A DNA stretch of 64,000 bases from contig JAFLTW010000001.1 of assembly GCA_022509085.1 (NCBI GenBank), positions 248,001-312,000 of the forward strand, in the 5' to 3' direction. The notes beneath the pieces were generated by a model. That model was given only the letters and a program-made list of their open reading frames with translations, was not told the DNA's origin and did no database searches. The DNA is from Muribaculaceae bacterium. GTDB lineage: Bacteria; Bacteroidota; Bacteroidia; Bacteroidales; Muribaculaceae. Made by a program: the position numbers and the translations under genes. Below, piece by piece: positions 1 through 8,076 of the stretch (position 1 is its first letter; each line of letters opens with the position of its first letter).

Positions 1-441
1 GCCTACTGCTCGGCTACGGGTGTGGCACGCACGGCCCGCGAATTCCTCGAACTGAGGTCGGAACCCTCCGCACTGCGCGACCTCTCGATAGAAGACATAA
101 CTTCGAAAGACGTGTATGATGCAGCTCTGAAGGGCGACAAGATGGCCAAGGAGATATTCGAATACACTGCCAAGATACTCGGAGACGCCCTGGCCGACAT
201 GGTAGCCTTCAGCAGTCCCCAGGCCATAATCCTCTTCGGTGGACTCGCTAAGAGCGGCGACCTTCTGCTCAAGCCCCTCAGGGAAGAGTTTGAAAAGGCA
301 CTGTTCCCCATCTTCAAGGGGAAATGCAAGATTATCGTATCCGAACTCAAGGAGGCCGACGCCGCCGTGCTCGGCGCCTCAGCCCTTGGTTGGGAAGCCA
401 AATATCACTACGAGGAGAAATCCCCGGCCCAGCAGGACTAA
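1..441 (+). CDS. ROK family sugar kinase (glucokinase-like), C-terminal part
   Basis: The reading frame is open from the first base, so the gene begins upstream and only its last 146 codons are seen. The fragment opens with AYCSATG, which matches the segment just after the zinc-binding cysteines in ROK kinases. It later has the hydrophobic stretch PQAIILFGGLAKSGDLLLKP, typical of the second ATP-binding lobe, and ends with DAAVLGASALGWE, the usual ROK C-terminal helix. ROK kinases phosphorylate glucose or other hexoses with ATP in the cytoplasm; the substrate cannot be told from this part. It converges on maf with 15 bases between the stop codons. The GTG at position 22 is internal and not a start. 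Confidence 0.88.
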   Translation, partial: AYCSATGVARTAREFLELRSEPSALRDLSIEDITSKDVYDAALKGDKMAKEIFEYTAKILGDALADMVAFSSPQAIILFGGLAKSGDLLLKPLREEFEKALFPIFKGKCKIIVSELKEADAAVLGASALGWEAKYHYEEKSPAQQD

Positions 442-456
442 AAGTAGTAAAGCTAC

Positions 457-1017
457 TTACTGAAAGGCCTGGAGCTCCTTATGAAGGCGATGCACCGGCA
501 GACCCATCACATTATAGAATGAGCCTCTGATACCGGCCACGCCCACGGCCCCGATCCATTCCTGAATGCCATAGGCTCCGGCCTTGTCTAACGGACGGTA
601 GGAAGATACGTAATAATCGATATCATCATAGCTCAGCGATGCAAATTCCACATCGGTAACCACAGAAAAGGTTGCCGATTTTTTTATGGATGTGAGGCTT
701 ACGCCTGTAATTACCTTATGGGTTTTTCCTGACAGTTTATGCAGCATTGCCCTGGCATCGTCAAGTGTGCGGGGTTTGCCGATAATTTCACCTTCGAGCA
801 GCACGATGGTGTCGGCCGTAATCAGGATGTCTCCCTCCTTAAGGTCTGGGAGATAGGCTGTAGCCTTGAGTCGCGAGAGAAAGGTAGGAACCTCTTCCGC
901 AGGGAGGTCGGCGGGGAAATTCTCCTCCACCTCCCGACCTTCCACTATCTCAAAAGGCACATCAAGCATCTTGAGGAGCTCGCGTCTTCTGGGAGACTTA
1001 CTTGCAAGATAAAGCAT
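457..1017 (-). CDS. maf: Maf-like nucleoside triphosphate pyrophosphatase
   Basis: A full-length Maf protein of 186 residues. The N-terminal LYLASKSPRRRELL holds the SxSPRR nucleotide-binding signature, TADTIV (about residue 67) is the second conserved motif, and SGKTHKVITGVSL and GVAGIRGSFYNVMGLPV complete the family pattern. Maf proteins hydrolyse non-canonical or modified NTPs (dTTP/UTP or m7GTP by subfamily) to the monophosphate and have been linked to septum inhibition. It is the last gene of a leftward unit behind the DUF2520 gene (12 bases between them), and the start sits at the expected place for the family. The subfamily, and so the substrate, is not assigned. Confidence 0.93.
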   Translation of the reverse strand: MLYLASKSPRRRELLKMLDVPFEIVEGREVEENFPADLPAEEVPTFLSRLKATAYLPDLKEGDILITADTIVLLEGEIIGKPRTLDDARAMLHKLSGKTHKVITGVSLTSIKKSATFSVVTDVEFASLSYDDIDYYVSSYRPLDKAGAYGIQEWIGAVGVAGIRGSFYNVMGLPVHRLHKELQAFQ

Positions 1018-1029
1018 AATATTGTCTGA

Positions 1030-1776
1030 TCAATCTTTTTTACTCATTATAAAATTACTGACTGCCTCATATATAGCCGCCAATTCGGGTCGGAAGGCGA
1101 GCATATCTACATGTTGGCGGAGAACCTCGGTATCCTTACGGCTCGCCGGACCGGTCTGGCACTCCTTTGGCGACCGTTGAAGAGCCTTCAGCATAGTCTG
1201 CCGGATCAGAGGCGTGACAACATCAAACGGTAAACCGCAGTCTTTCAGAATATCCTCCGCCGCTGTATACATGGCATTCACAAAATTGCACGCAAAGACA
1301 GAGGCGAGATGGAGGGTCTTCCGCCGCTCGGAATCCAAGACATGGACATTATTGGAAATTCTGAAGCCAAGCCATTCCAAGGTTGGAAGTACCTGTGGAG
1401 ATCCCTCCACAAAGACCGGTATCTCGGAATAATCGTCAATCTCCACATTGCGCGAGAATGTCTGGAGGGGGTAGAAGACTCCATAACTCTCAAAGAAAGG
1501 TGAGAGGATAGAGGCATCCACAGAACCGGCGGTATGGGCTACAATCCCCTTGAACTTTGGTAGGGCAATTCCCACACGCTCAGCAACTTCCTTGATAGCC
1601 TTATCGGAAACCGCAATCAGAAGCACATTGAAATCCGTTCCCAATCCAAGGAGAGAGCGGGAATTGATCTGAACGATATCCAAAGATGCAGACCTGAATG
1701 CGCGTTCGAGGTGTGTGGCGACATTTCCACTGCCGATAATTCCTATTTTTAATCTTATTGAGCTATTTGATTCCAT
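1030..1776 (-). CDS. DUF2520 / Rossmann-fold oxidoreductase-like protein
   Basis: A 248-residue protein with an N-terminal Rossmann nucleotide-binding fold (IGIIGSGNVATHLERAF, about residues 12-28) and a helical C-terminal half containing LHLASVFACNFVNAMYTAAE, the layout of the DUF2520 family related to F420/NADP-dependent reductases. Its substrate is unknown. Its ATG directly follows the TAA of the ATP-grasp-like gene, so the two are probably translationally coupled, and maf lies 12 bases downstream. DUF2520 next to Maf is a familiar Bacteroidota arrangement (recalled, not checked). The family call is firm; the function is not. Confidence 0.8.
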   Translation of the reverse strand: MESNSSIRLKIGIIGSGNVATHLERAFRSASLDIVQINSRSLLGLGTDFNVLLIAVSDKAIKEVAERVGIALPKFKGIVAHTAGSVDASILSPFFESYGVFYPLQTFSRNVEIDDYSEIPVFVEGSPQVLPTLEWLGFRISNNVHVLDSERRKTLHLASVFACNFVNAMYTAAEDILKDCGLPFDVVTPLIRQTMLKALQRSPKECQTGPASRKDTEVLRQHVDMLAFRPELAAIYEAVSNFIMSKKD

Positions 1777-2766
1777 TTATTTTGAAACCGGGAAAAAGGG
1801 GAGAGGAATTTCAGTGAGTAAATACTTTCTCGAGTTAAGCGCTTTGGCGAGTGAAAGGGCCACATGGCCCATAGTGCGTCGCAGATTCACCTCCACACAA
1901 GGATAGAGCGTTCCTTGGCTGTCGGCCATCATATCCACACCCATCACTCCGACAAACTTACCCGCAATCTCCGCTCGGATAAACTCCTGCTGACGGAGTA
2001 GAAGTTCGGAGGCATTAAGGCCCGGGATTCTCCTTTTAATATAGGCGAGGAGATCAGCCTGAGACCCGTAAAGATTACCGTCATACTTGCCCCGGCCGTC
2101 AGATAACGATACCGACCAGCCGCAAAACCGTACTTCGGAAGGCGACACGTCCCAAAGGGATGCGAAATCCAAAACACGTTCAATGGCAGGTTCCGCAAGC
2201 ACCGAGTGCTGCCTTCTGAGAGCCCCACGCAACCATTCTTCTACCTGGGAAGGGGAGAGTTCGCGGGTGGTTACGACACCTCTTCCTCCGCTGCTCCAGG
2301 GCAACTTGAAGAAGGCACTGCCGTAGGTCTCCATAAACTTCATTCCCTCTTCCACAGAGAATATTTCATCGGGAATATAGGGACTATTGAGAAACCGGTT
2401 GAAAGCAATAGAAATGCGGCGATGAGATAATCGCCGCAGATTTTCTATATATTCCTCAGAGGGGAGCAGCCGGGAATCGAGGCCCATCAAACGGAGCCGA
2501 CGGAGCAACGCTGCATTCCACCCCCACGGTATAATTTCCGATATTTCGCCCGATATATTCTCAACCTCTATACTCTCGGAAGGAGAATCGATTGAGACAA
2601 CGTGATTGTCGGGCTTCAGGATAAAGTCGCCATCATCGCCGTAGATGGCGGGGAGAAGAGCGAGGGAAGACTCGAGACGTTTCACCGAGGCTGGAGCCAT
2701 ATAGTTCGGTCCGCCATGGGCAAGCGCATAGTCGTGGTCAGGGTTAAAAACCAGCAGGCGAGCCAT
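1777..2766 (-). CDS. uncharacterised ATP-grasp-like protein
   Basis: A 329-residue cytoplasmic protein without a signal peptide or membrane segment. It begins MARLLVFNPDHDYALAHGG. The central FFKLPWSSGGRGVV looks like the lysine plus glycine-rich loop of ATP-grasp enzymes; VLAEPAIERVLDFA could give the hinge residues, GVDMMAD a metal-binding acidic residue, and CVEVNLRRTMGH the E-x-N-x-R motif that closes the active site. That motif order suggests a carboxylate-amine or carboxylate-thiol ligase, but I do not recognise a characterised relative. It lies 22 bases after the omega gene and abuts the DUF2520 gene, so it is probably co-transcribed with bamD. ATP-grasp membership is inferred from motifs only. 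Confidence 0.7.
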   Translation of the reverse strand: MARLLVFNPDHDYALAHGGPNYMAPASVKRLESSLALLPAIYGDDGDFILKPDNHVVSIDSPSESIEVENISGEISEIIPWGWNAALLRRLRLMGLDSRLLPSEEYIENLRRLSHRRISIAFNRFLNSPYIPDEIFSVEEGMKFMETYGSAFFKLPWSSGGRGVVTTRELSPSQVEEWLRGALRRQHSVLAEPAIERVLDFASLWDVSPSEVRFCGWSVSLSDGRGKYDGNLYGSQADLLAYIKRRIPGLNASELLLRQQEFIRAEIAGKFVGVMGVDMMADSQGTLYPCVEVNLRRTMGHVALSLAKALNSRKYLLTEIPLPFFPVSK

Positions 2767-2788
2767 CCCAATTGCCCCCGTGTAAGCC

Positions 2789-3124
2789 TTATTTCCCTAA
2801 ATTGTCTTTCTGCTTGGCAGGATTGGAAAAATAGAGTTTCTTCTCGATATACTCCTGAGTAGCGATCAGTGTGGGCTTGGGAAGCTTCTCGTAAAACTTG
2901 GAGATCTCAATCTGTTCACGATTTTCCGACACCTCCTCCAAATTGTCGGAAGAAGCGAATTCCTGAAGTTTCTTTTCGAGTTCCTTCTTGAGTTCGAGAG
3001 AAATCTGGTTTGCACGCTTACCGATGACACAAACTGTTTCGTAGACATTACCGGTCTGTTGCGACATGGCCAGCATATCGCGGGTCACCGTGTTGAGGGG
3101 AGCGTTACTTTTTTTGAAATCCAT
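2789..3124 (-). CDS. rpoZ: RNA polymerase omega-like subunit (Bacteroidota RpoZ/Rpb6 type)
   Basis: A 111-residue protein starting MDFKKSNAPLNTVTRDMLAM and containing ETVCVIGKRANQISLELKKE, which matches the conserved core of omega/Rpb6 (a short helix followed by the KRA-x-Q motif). The extended, charged C-terminal part is typical of the Bacteroidota form, often annotated as DNA-directed RNA polymerase subunit omega. It would help assemble and stabilise the beta-prime subunit. It lies 12 bases downstream of bamD in the same direction, a pairing common in this phylum, and upstream of the ATP-grasp-like gene. Confidence 0.85.
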   Translation of the reverse strand: MDFKKSNAPLNTVTRDMLAMSQQTGNVYETVCVIGKRANQISLELKKELEKKLQEFASSDNLEEVSENREQIEISKFYEKLPKPTLIATQEYIEKKLYFSNPAKQKDNLGK

Positions 3125-3136
3125 ATACAGTTAAAA

Positions 3137-3940
3137 TTATTCGTTGACATGGCGCCTTGAAATCTTATAGATATTCTCGGCTTCCTTGGTGTTTTTAGAA
3201 TTGGGATAGTTGTTGATAAAAGAGTAATATTCGTCGATCACGTCCCTGAATCGTTCTTCTTTCTTTTCCGGGACACTCTGGTTGGCTTCCTGGAACTTAG
3301 ACTTGAGGATAAGCATCTCGAAGTCTTCCCTATACTTTGAGTATGGAAAATTGCGGAGTGCATTCTGGGCCGTGATGATGGCCGATTGGTAGTTGTTGCC
3401 CAAAAAATTACCGAGATTGTAGTAAAGTTGGGCATTCTGGAGCTCTTTAAGTGTGAGCTTATCCTGCATCTCGAAGATTGCATTCTGGGCGATTGTCACC
3501 TTATCACTCCTCGGGAAATAGTCGAGAAAACCCTGTAGTTCCTCGATGGCCTTCTGGGTGTTGGTCTGATCAAGCTGGGCGTCGGGAGAGCTGAGGTAGT
3601 AACCATACCCGGTGTAGAACCGTGCGAGTTCCGCATATTTTCCTTTGGGATACCTGTTGTAGTAAGTTTTGAAATACACACCCGAATTGAGATAGTCTTT
3701 ATTCTCATAATACGACATTCCCAGGAGGAAAAGGGCTTCCTCGCCCTTCGGCCCACCCCTGAGAGGAGTAATGACCTCATTGAGCACAGTAGCTGCCTGC
3801 AGATACTTGCGCTCGTTATAAGCCCTTTTGGCGTATTCAAACTTATAGTCTACGTCCTTGCTCTTCAACACCTTAGTGTATTCGCTGCAGCTTGTAAGAA
3901 GCAACGGGAGGAGCAGGAGAAAAAGTAATTTCTTATACAT
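3137..3940 (-). CDS. bamD: outer membrane protein assembly lipoprotein BamD
   Basis: A 267-residue lipoprotein. The chosen start gives MYKKLLFLLLLPLLLTSC, a short lipoprotein signal ending in a lipobox with the cysteine at residue 18. An in-frame ATG 24 bases upstream (3964) would place charged and hydrophobic residues before the signal and lies at the expected transcription start of the promoter at 3966-3973, so the shorter form is preferred. The mature part has tetratricopeptide-like repeats (for example YLQAATVLNEVITPLRGG, ALFLLGMSYYENKDYLNSG), as in BamD, which works with BamA in folding outer-membrane beta-barrels. It is the first gene of the leftward unit. Confidence 0.92.
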   Translation of the reverse strand: MYKKLLFLLLLPLLLTSCSEYTKVLKSKDVDYKFEYAKRAYNERKYLQAATVLNEVITPLRGGPKGEEALFLLGMSYYENKDYLNSGVYFKTYYNRYPKGKYAELARFYTGYGYYLSSPDAQLDQTNTQKAIEELQGFLDYFPRSDKVTIAQNAIFEMQDKLTLKELQNAQLYYNLGNFLGNNYQSAIITAQNALRNFPYSKYREDFEMLILKSKFQEANQSVPEKKEERFRDVIDEYYSFINNYPNSKNTKEAENIYKISRRHVNE

Positions 3941-3965
3941 GAATGCTATAGACTGCTTTAACACG

Positions 3966-3973
3966 CAAAATTA
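3966..3973 (-). promoter_or_regulatory. Bacteroidota promoter -7 box upstream of bamD
   Basis: Read on the minus strand this is TAATTTTG, a perfect TAnnTTTG box. A 3-of-4 match to the -33 element (CTTG, 3994-3997) lies 20 bases further upstream. The predicted transcript start near 3958 falls inside the longer possible bamD reading frame and supports the start at 3940. Confidence 0.7.
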
Positions 3974-4050
3974 ATAAAAATAGTCGTAATATGCAAGAGG
4001 GGAGTGGCTAAGGCAGTCAATTGAAGTTATTTGGGAGAATGCAAGGTATA

Positions 4051-4079
4051 AAAAAGAGCGGGGGAGACCCGCTCTTTTT
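4051..4079 (-). terminator. intrinsic terminator of the leucine-rich-repeat gene
   Basis: A perfect 12-base-pair stem (4051-4062 with 4068-4079) and a 5-base loop. On the minus strand the 3' arm ends in a run of T, as in a rho-independent terminator. It sits 21 bases past the stop of the leucine-rich-repeat gene and upstream of the bamD promoter, isolating that gene as a single unit. Confidence 0.9.
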
Positions 4080-4100
4080 GAATATTAGAATTTAAAGATA

Positions 4101-5168
4101 TCAATCAAAGTCGTTCCATTCACCCACAATCTGACGGAGGTTGTTACAACCGATAGTTCTCAGGTCGGTAAGCAGATTGTCGTTGGTCACGTTGAGGTAG
4201 GTGAGCATCTGGTCGAAGCTTACGTCGAGGGTGATGAGCTGGTTGTTTGCAACATTCAGCCTCTGGAGGAAGTACTGGTTGGAGAGGTTGAGGGTGGTAA
4301 GGTCGTTCCAAGCGAGGTTGATGAATGCGACATTTGCGCAGTCGGTGAGCTGGAAGGCCGTCAGGTCATTATAGGGAGCATATATGTCGTTGAGAGCGGT
4401 GCAATTGTTTACTGCGAGCTGAGTCATGTGGTTGTCGCTGCAGAAGAGAGTCACGAGGCTCTTGAGGTCTTGCAGATAAAGTTTGGAGATCTTGTTGCTG
4501 GTAAGGTTGAGGTTCTCCAGATTAACGAGTCCCGAAAGTTCAACACCTGTCAAATCGTTATAACCTGCGTAGAGTGTCTTGAGGTTTGTGCAGTTGGAAA
4601 CGACGAGTTGTTCAAGTCTGTTGCTCATGCAGTTAAGATACTCAAGGTTAGGAGCGTTAGACACATCAAGGTCTGAGATCATATTGGAGGATATGTTCAG
4701 TTTCTTGAGGAAAGGACATCCGGTAAGGTTGATTTCAGCCAGTTTGTTGCGGTTGAGTTTCAGCTGTGTAAGCTGGTCGCAACCCTGAATAGTCAGTTGG
4801 CTGATACGGTTGCGGGAAGCCGTCACTTCGGAAAGTACGGGGTCATTTACTAAAATAAGAGTCGTAATCTTATTGTCGCTGATGTTAACTTTCTGGAGGT
4901 TAGGGAAGTTGGAAAGGTCGAGAGTACCGGCGAGATCTTTGCCGTGCCAGTCGATCTCAGTGAGATGACCGTTGTCGAATTTAAGTCCGGGGCAGTTGGC
5001 AGCCTGAGCGTTGGGAGCATCGAGAGCTGCAGCATTGGTGCCACCTTTTGCCGAAACCTGGGTAAGGAATGCGTTGATGGCTTTCGCTTCATTCTTTGCG
5101 AGGTTTTGAGCGGATGCAGCAAATGCTACGAGTACGAGGCTCAAAAAAGATAATGCAAGTTTTTTCAT
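4101..5168 (-). CDS. secreted leucine-rich-repeat protein
   Basis: A 355-residue protein with a clear signal peptide (MKKLALSFLSLVLVAFAASA, cleavage before QN). After a short N-terminal part there are about twelve tandem repeats of 21-22 residues with the core L-x-x-L-N-x-x-x-N-x-L/I-x-x-L, for example LKKLNISSNMISDLDVSN and LENLNLTSNKISKLYLQD. Repeats of this kind form a solenoid used in protein or glycan binding. No gliding-type C-terminal sorting domain or membrane anchor is visible; the protein ends shortly after the last repeats at EWNDFD. It stands alone with its own terminator and about 270 bases of AT-rich upstream sequence. Its ligand is unknown, and periplasmic, surface or secreted locations all remain possible. 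Confidence 0.88.
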   Translation of the reverse strand: MKKLALSFLSLVLVAFAASAQNLAKNEAKAINAFLTQVSAKGGTNAAALDAPNAQAANCPGLKFDNGHLTEIDWHGKDLAGTLDLSNFPNLQKVNISDNKITTLILVNDPVLSEVTASRNRISQLTIQGCDQLTQLKLNRNKLAEINLTGCPFLKKLNISSNMISDLDVSNAPNLEYLNCMSNRLEQLVVSNCTNLKTLYAGYNDLTGVELSGLVNLENLNLTSNKISKLYLQDLKSLVTLFCSDNHMTQLAVNNCTALNDIYAPYNDLTAFQLTDCANVAFINLAWNDLTTLNLSNQYFLQRLNVANNQLITLDVSFDQMLTYLNVTNDNLLTDLRTIGCNNLRQIVGEWNDFD

Positions 5169-5436
5169 AATTTTTAGTTTTTAGTGATGTTCTGTGGGTT
5201 TTAATTTATTAACGTTCGTCCGTTGCAAATAGTTTTAACATATCTCCACATTTTTTTAACCTAATGGAGCCATAACCTGAAGCTCCACGGCGCTATTTAA
5301 CATAATATGAATTATCGTGAAAAATAATTATCGTATCCCCTTATACGCGTTATGTATTCTGTATCGATTAAGGCGACGAGATTACGATATTCCGAGATAA
5401 TGAGGATACTCAATTATTTTTTTGTAATTTTGCGAT
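5169..5436. promoter_or_regulatory. AT-rich divergent intergenic region
   Basis: This 268-base stretch between the leucine-rich-repeat gene and tgt carries no plausible gene. It should hold the start signals of both divergent genes. A perfect -7 box is seen for tgt at 5425-5432. I see no convincing TAnnTTTG box for the leucine-rich-repeat gene, so that gene may use another sigma factor or a degenerate box. Confidence 0.5.
5425..5432 (+). promoter_or_regulatory. -7 box immediately upstream of tgt (possible leaderless start)
   Basis: TAATTTTG ends 4 bases before the tgt ATG at 5437. As transcription in Bacteroidota starts a few bases past this box, the message would begin at or very near the start codon. 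No good -33 TTTG is seen at the usual spacing. Confidence 0.55.
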
Positions 5437-6567
5437 ATGAAATTCAACCTCGAGTATACGGCAGAGAATTCCGATGCACGTGCCGGACGGATACAGACGG
5501 ATCATGGAGAGATTCTGACACCGATATTCATGCCTGTAGGTACAGTTGGCAGCGTCAAGGCTGTAAATCAGAAACAGCTTGAAGACGTTGTAAAGGCTCA
5601 GATAATACTTGGCAACACCTATCATCTATACCTTCGTCCGGGACTGGAAATCCTTCAGGAAGCCGGAGGTCTGCATAAATTCATCCATTGGGACCGGCCT
5701 ATACTCACAGATTCAGGAGGTTTTCAGGTATTCTCCCTGTCGTCTATCCGTAAACTGAAAGACGAAGGCGTAGAATTCCGCAGCCATATAGACGGTTCGA
5801 AACACCTCTTTACACCTGAACGGGTGGTTGACATACAGAGGATTATAGGTTCAGATATAATGATGGCCCTCGACGAATGTCCTCCCGGCAAGTCGGACTA
5901 TTCATACGCAAAAAAGAGCCTTGAGCTCACAAACGCCTGGTTAAGAAGAGGATATGCACGGTTTAAGGAGACAGAACCGTTATATGGTCATTCCCAGACG
6001 TTCTTCCCCATCGTGCAGGGATGCGTATATCCTGAATTGAGGCGCGAGGCAGCCAAGGTGATAGCCGATATGGACGTGGAGGGCAACGCAATAGGCGGAT
6101 TAGCCGTAGGAGAGCCCACGGAAGTGATGTATGAGATGATTGAGGTGGTAAACCAGATCTTACCCAAGAACCGACCGCGATATCTTATGGGCGTTGGCAC
6201 TCCCGCCAATCTCCTCGAAGCCATCGACCGGGGGGTAGACATGTTTGACTGTGTGATGCCGACACGAAACGGCCGCAACGGGATGCTCTTCACCAGCGAG
6301 GGCATCATGAACATGAGAAACAAGAAATGGGAAAACGACTTCTCCCCTCTCGATCCCGACGGCACGGCCTGGGTAGATACCTATTTCAGTAAAGCCTATG
6401 TGAGACATCTGTTCATAGCAGGTGAAATCCTGGCACTTGAGATAGCCTCGCTCCACAACCTCACCTTCTATCTCTGGCTTGTAGGCGAAGCCAGGAAACA
6501 TATCATAACGGGCGACTTTGATAAATGGAAACCCCAAATGATAGAAAAAGTGACCCGTAGACTCTAA
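5437..6567 (+). CDS. tgt: queuine/preQ1 tRNA-guanine transglycosylase
   Basis: A 376-residue TGT, which swaps guanine-34 for a queuosine precursor in tRNAs with GUN anticodons. TDSGGFQVFSLS (D92, substrate binding) and MFDCVMPTRNGRNGMLFT (with the catalytic aspartate) are intact, and the N-terminus matches other TGTs, supporting the ATG at 5437. An oddity is that the usual C-x-C-x2-C zinc segment is replaced by GTAWVD (residues 309-314), so three of four zinc ligands are missing while the fourth, H340 in LHNLTFY, is kept at the right spacing. I recall the same change in other Bacteroidota. lptF starts inside its stop codon (TAATG). Confidence 0.95.
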   Translation: MKFNLEYTAENSDARAGRIQTDHGEILTPIFMPVGTVGSVKAVNQKQLEDVVKAQIILGNTYHLYLRPGLEILQEAGGLHKFIHWDRPILTDSGGFQVFSLSSIRKLKDEGVEFRSHIDGSKHLFTPERVVDIQRIIGSDIMMALDECPPGKSDYSYAKKSLELTNAWLRRGYARFKETEPLYGHSQTFFPIVQGCVYPELRREAAKVIADMDVEGNAIGGLAVGEPTEVMYEMIEVVNQILPKNRPRYLMGVGTPANLLEAIDRGVDMFDCVMPTRNGRNGMLFTSEGIMNMRNKKWENDFSPLDPDGTAWVDTYFSKAYVRHLFIAGEILALEIASLHNLTFYLWLVGEARKHIITGDFDKWKPQMIEKVTRRL

Positions 6568-7793
6568 TGATTGAAAAGCTTAAGGGAAAAGCAGTCGCGT
6601 TTTATGGCAAAGCAGTCGAGCACTATGCAGGGGTTCGCCGTCTCATTGTCGCCAAAACGGGCAGTCGCGCGGACCTCAAGTCCAGATGGGCAGAATGGAA
6701 AGAGCGTTACCGGCTCACCATTCTCGACGGCTATATCCTTAAGAAATTCCTCGGCACATATTTCCTGGCCACACTCCTGTTTCTGGCGGTAATCGCCATG
6801 TTTGACATCACGGAGAAACTTGACGCATTCCTTACGGCTCCGTTGAAGGAGACCGTAGTAGACTACTTCGCCTCCTTCCTCCCCTACTTTGCCATCCAGC
6901 TCTCCCCTCTCTTCGTATTCATTTCTGTAATTTTCTTCACCACAAAGCTGGCCGACAACTCGGAGATAATAGCCATGTTGGCCAGCGGGGTAAGCTACGG
7001 GAGGTTGCTCCGACCATACCTCATAGGAGCCGCCGTGATAGCGGCCTTGACTTTTGTCTTGAGCAACTATGTGATTCCACCAACAAACGTTCACCGACTC
7101 AATTTCACGAACAAATACGTAAAAAACAAGGCTGTGGAATCCGGAGCCAACATCCAGCTTCAGGTTTCACCTGGAGTGGTGGCCTACATGGGAAGATATG
7201 AAAGAAGCCACAATACGGGCTACAGCTTCTCGCTCGACAAATACGAGGGTTTGACCCTGGTGTCGCGACTTTCGGCTCGCACCGCACGTTACGACACACT
7301 AAAAACATACCACTGGATATTATCTGACTATCAGATACATGACTTCAACGGAGAGAGGGAGAAGATAACCAAAGGGAGAACTCTCGACAGCATCATTACC
7401 ATCGAGCCCCGCGACTTCCTTATATCGGCCACCGACCAGGAGACTCTCACCACACCGCAGCTAACCGAATATATCAAACGGCAGAAAATGAGAGGTGTGG
7501 CAAATCTACAGGCCTTCGAAATAGAAAAGGAGAAAAGGATAGCCTCAACCCTTGCAGCCTTTATTCTCACTCTAATCGGTATGTCGTTATCGGCCAAGAA
7601 AATTAAAGGAGGCATGGGAATCAACATCGGTATCGGGCTCGTCTTGAGTTTCAGTTACATCCTCTTCTCAACCATCACAAGTACCCTGGCCATCAACGAC
7701 TACACCACGGCCTTCGTGGCCATGGAGATTCCAAACGTAGTATATCTTTCAATCGGGGCTTACCTCTTCTACCGACTCTGCCGCACACGTTAG
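6567..7793 (+). CDS. LPS export permease LptF/LptG family (YjgP/YjgQ)
   Basis: A 408-residue membrane protein of the YjgP/YjgQ family. After a basic cytoplasmic N-terminus of about 50 residues come membrane segments (YFLATLLFLAVIAMF near residue 70, and YFAIQLSPLFVFISVIFF), a large periplasmic domain (about 190-310) and three C-terminal membrane segments, the normal LptF/G layout. These permeases extract lipopolysaccharide from the inner membrane with LptB. The start overlaps the tgt stop by one base. Whether it is the F or G paralogue cannot be told from sequence alone. It is 30-40 residues longer at the N-terminus than the enterobacterial proteins. Confidence 0.88.
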   Translation: MIEKLKGKAVAFYGKAVEHYAGVRRLIVAKTGSRADLKSRWAEWKERYRLTILDGYILKKFLGTYFLATLLFLAVIAMFDITEKLDAFLTAPLKETVVDYFASFLPYFAIQLSPLFVFISVIFFTTKLADNSEIIAMLASGVSYGRLLRPYLIGAAVIAALTFVLSNYVIPPTNVHRLNFTNKYVKNKAVESGANIQLQVSPGVVAYMGRYERSHNTGYSFSLDKYEGLTLVSRLSARTARYDTLKTYHWILSDYQIHDFNGEREKITKGRTLDSIITIEPRDFLISATDQETLTTPQLTEYIKRQKMRGVANLQAFEIEKEKRIASTLAAFILTLIGMSLSAKKIKGGMGINIGIGLVLSFSYILFSTITSTLAINDYTTAFVAMEIPNVVYLSIGAYLFYRLCRTR

Positions 7794-7827
7794 TCGCGGC
7801 GCATAACCTCCTCACTTAAAGGAGGCG

Positions 7828-8076
7828 TCAGTCTGTACGGTCTTTTTGCCGGTCTTCATCACGGCGCGTAACGAGGAAGTTATAGAAAACGCTCTTCTCC
7901 CCTACCACATTCTCCTCATTGTCTACCTCGTCTCTAAGGCGGAGGTCATCGTCAGATGTATTGAGGTCGTCGGTGTGGAAGAGATGACCGATACCCATCA
8001 GCACCATAACCATTCCCCCGATGATAAGGAGCATCAGGAGCAACTTTCCTATAAACAGTGCAGTGGTGGTTATCAT
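7828..8076 (-). CDS. small single-pass membrane protein, unknown
   Basis: An 82-residue product with one strong membrane segment (FIGKLLLMLLIIGGMVMVLM, about residues 8-27) followed by an acidic, then mixed-charge cytoplasmic or periplasmic tail. I recognise no family. It lies 48 bases past folK in the same direction and converges on lptF. The start codon is inside an inverted repeat (8075-8100). The regular membrane segment and the placement at an operon end favour a real gene, but there is no homology evidence. Confidence 0.55.
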   Translation of the reverse strand: MITTTALFIGKLLLMLLIIGGMVMVLMGIGHLFHTDDLNTSDDDLRLRDEVDNEENVVGEKSVFYNFLVTRRDEDRQKDRTD

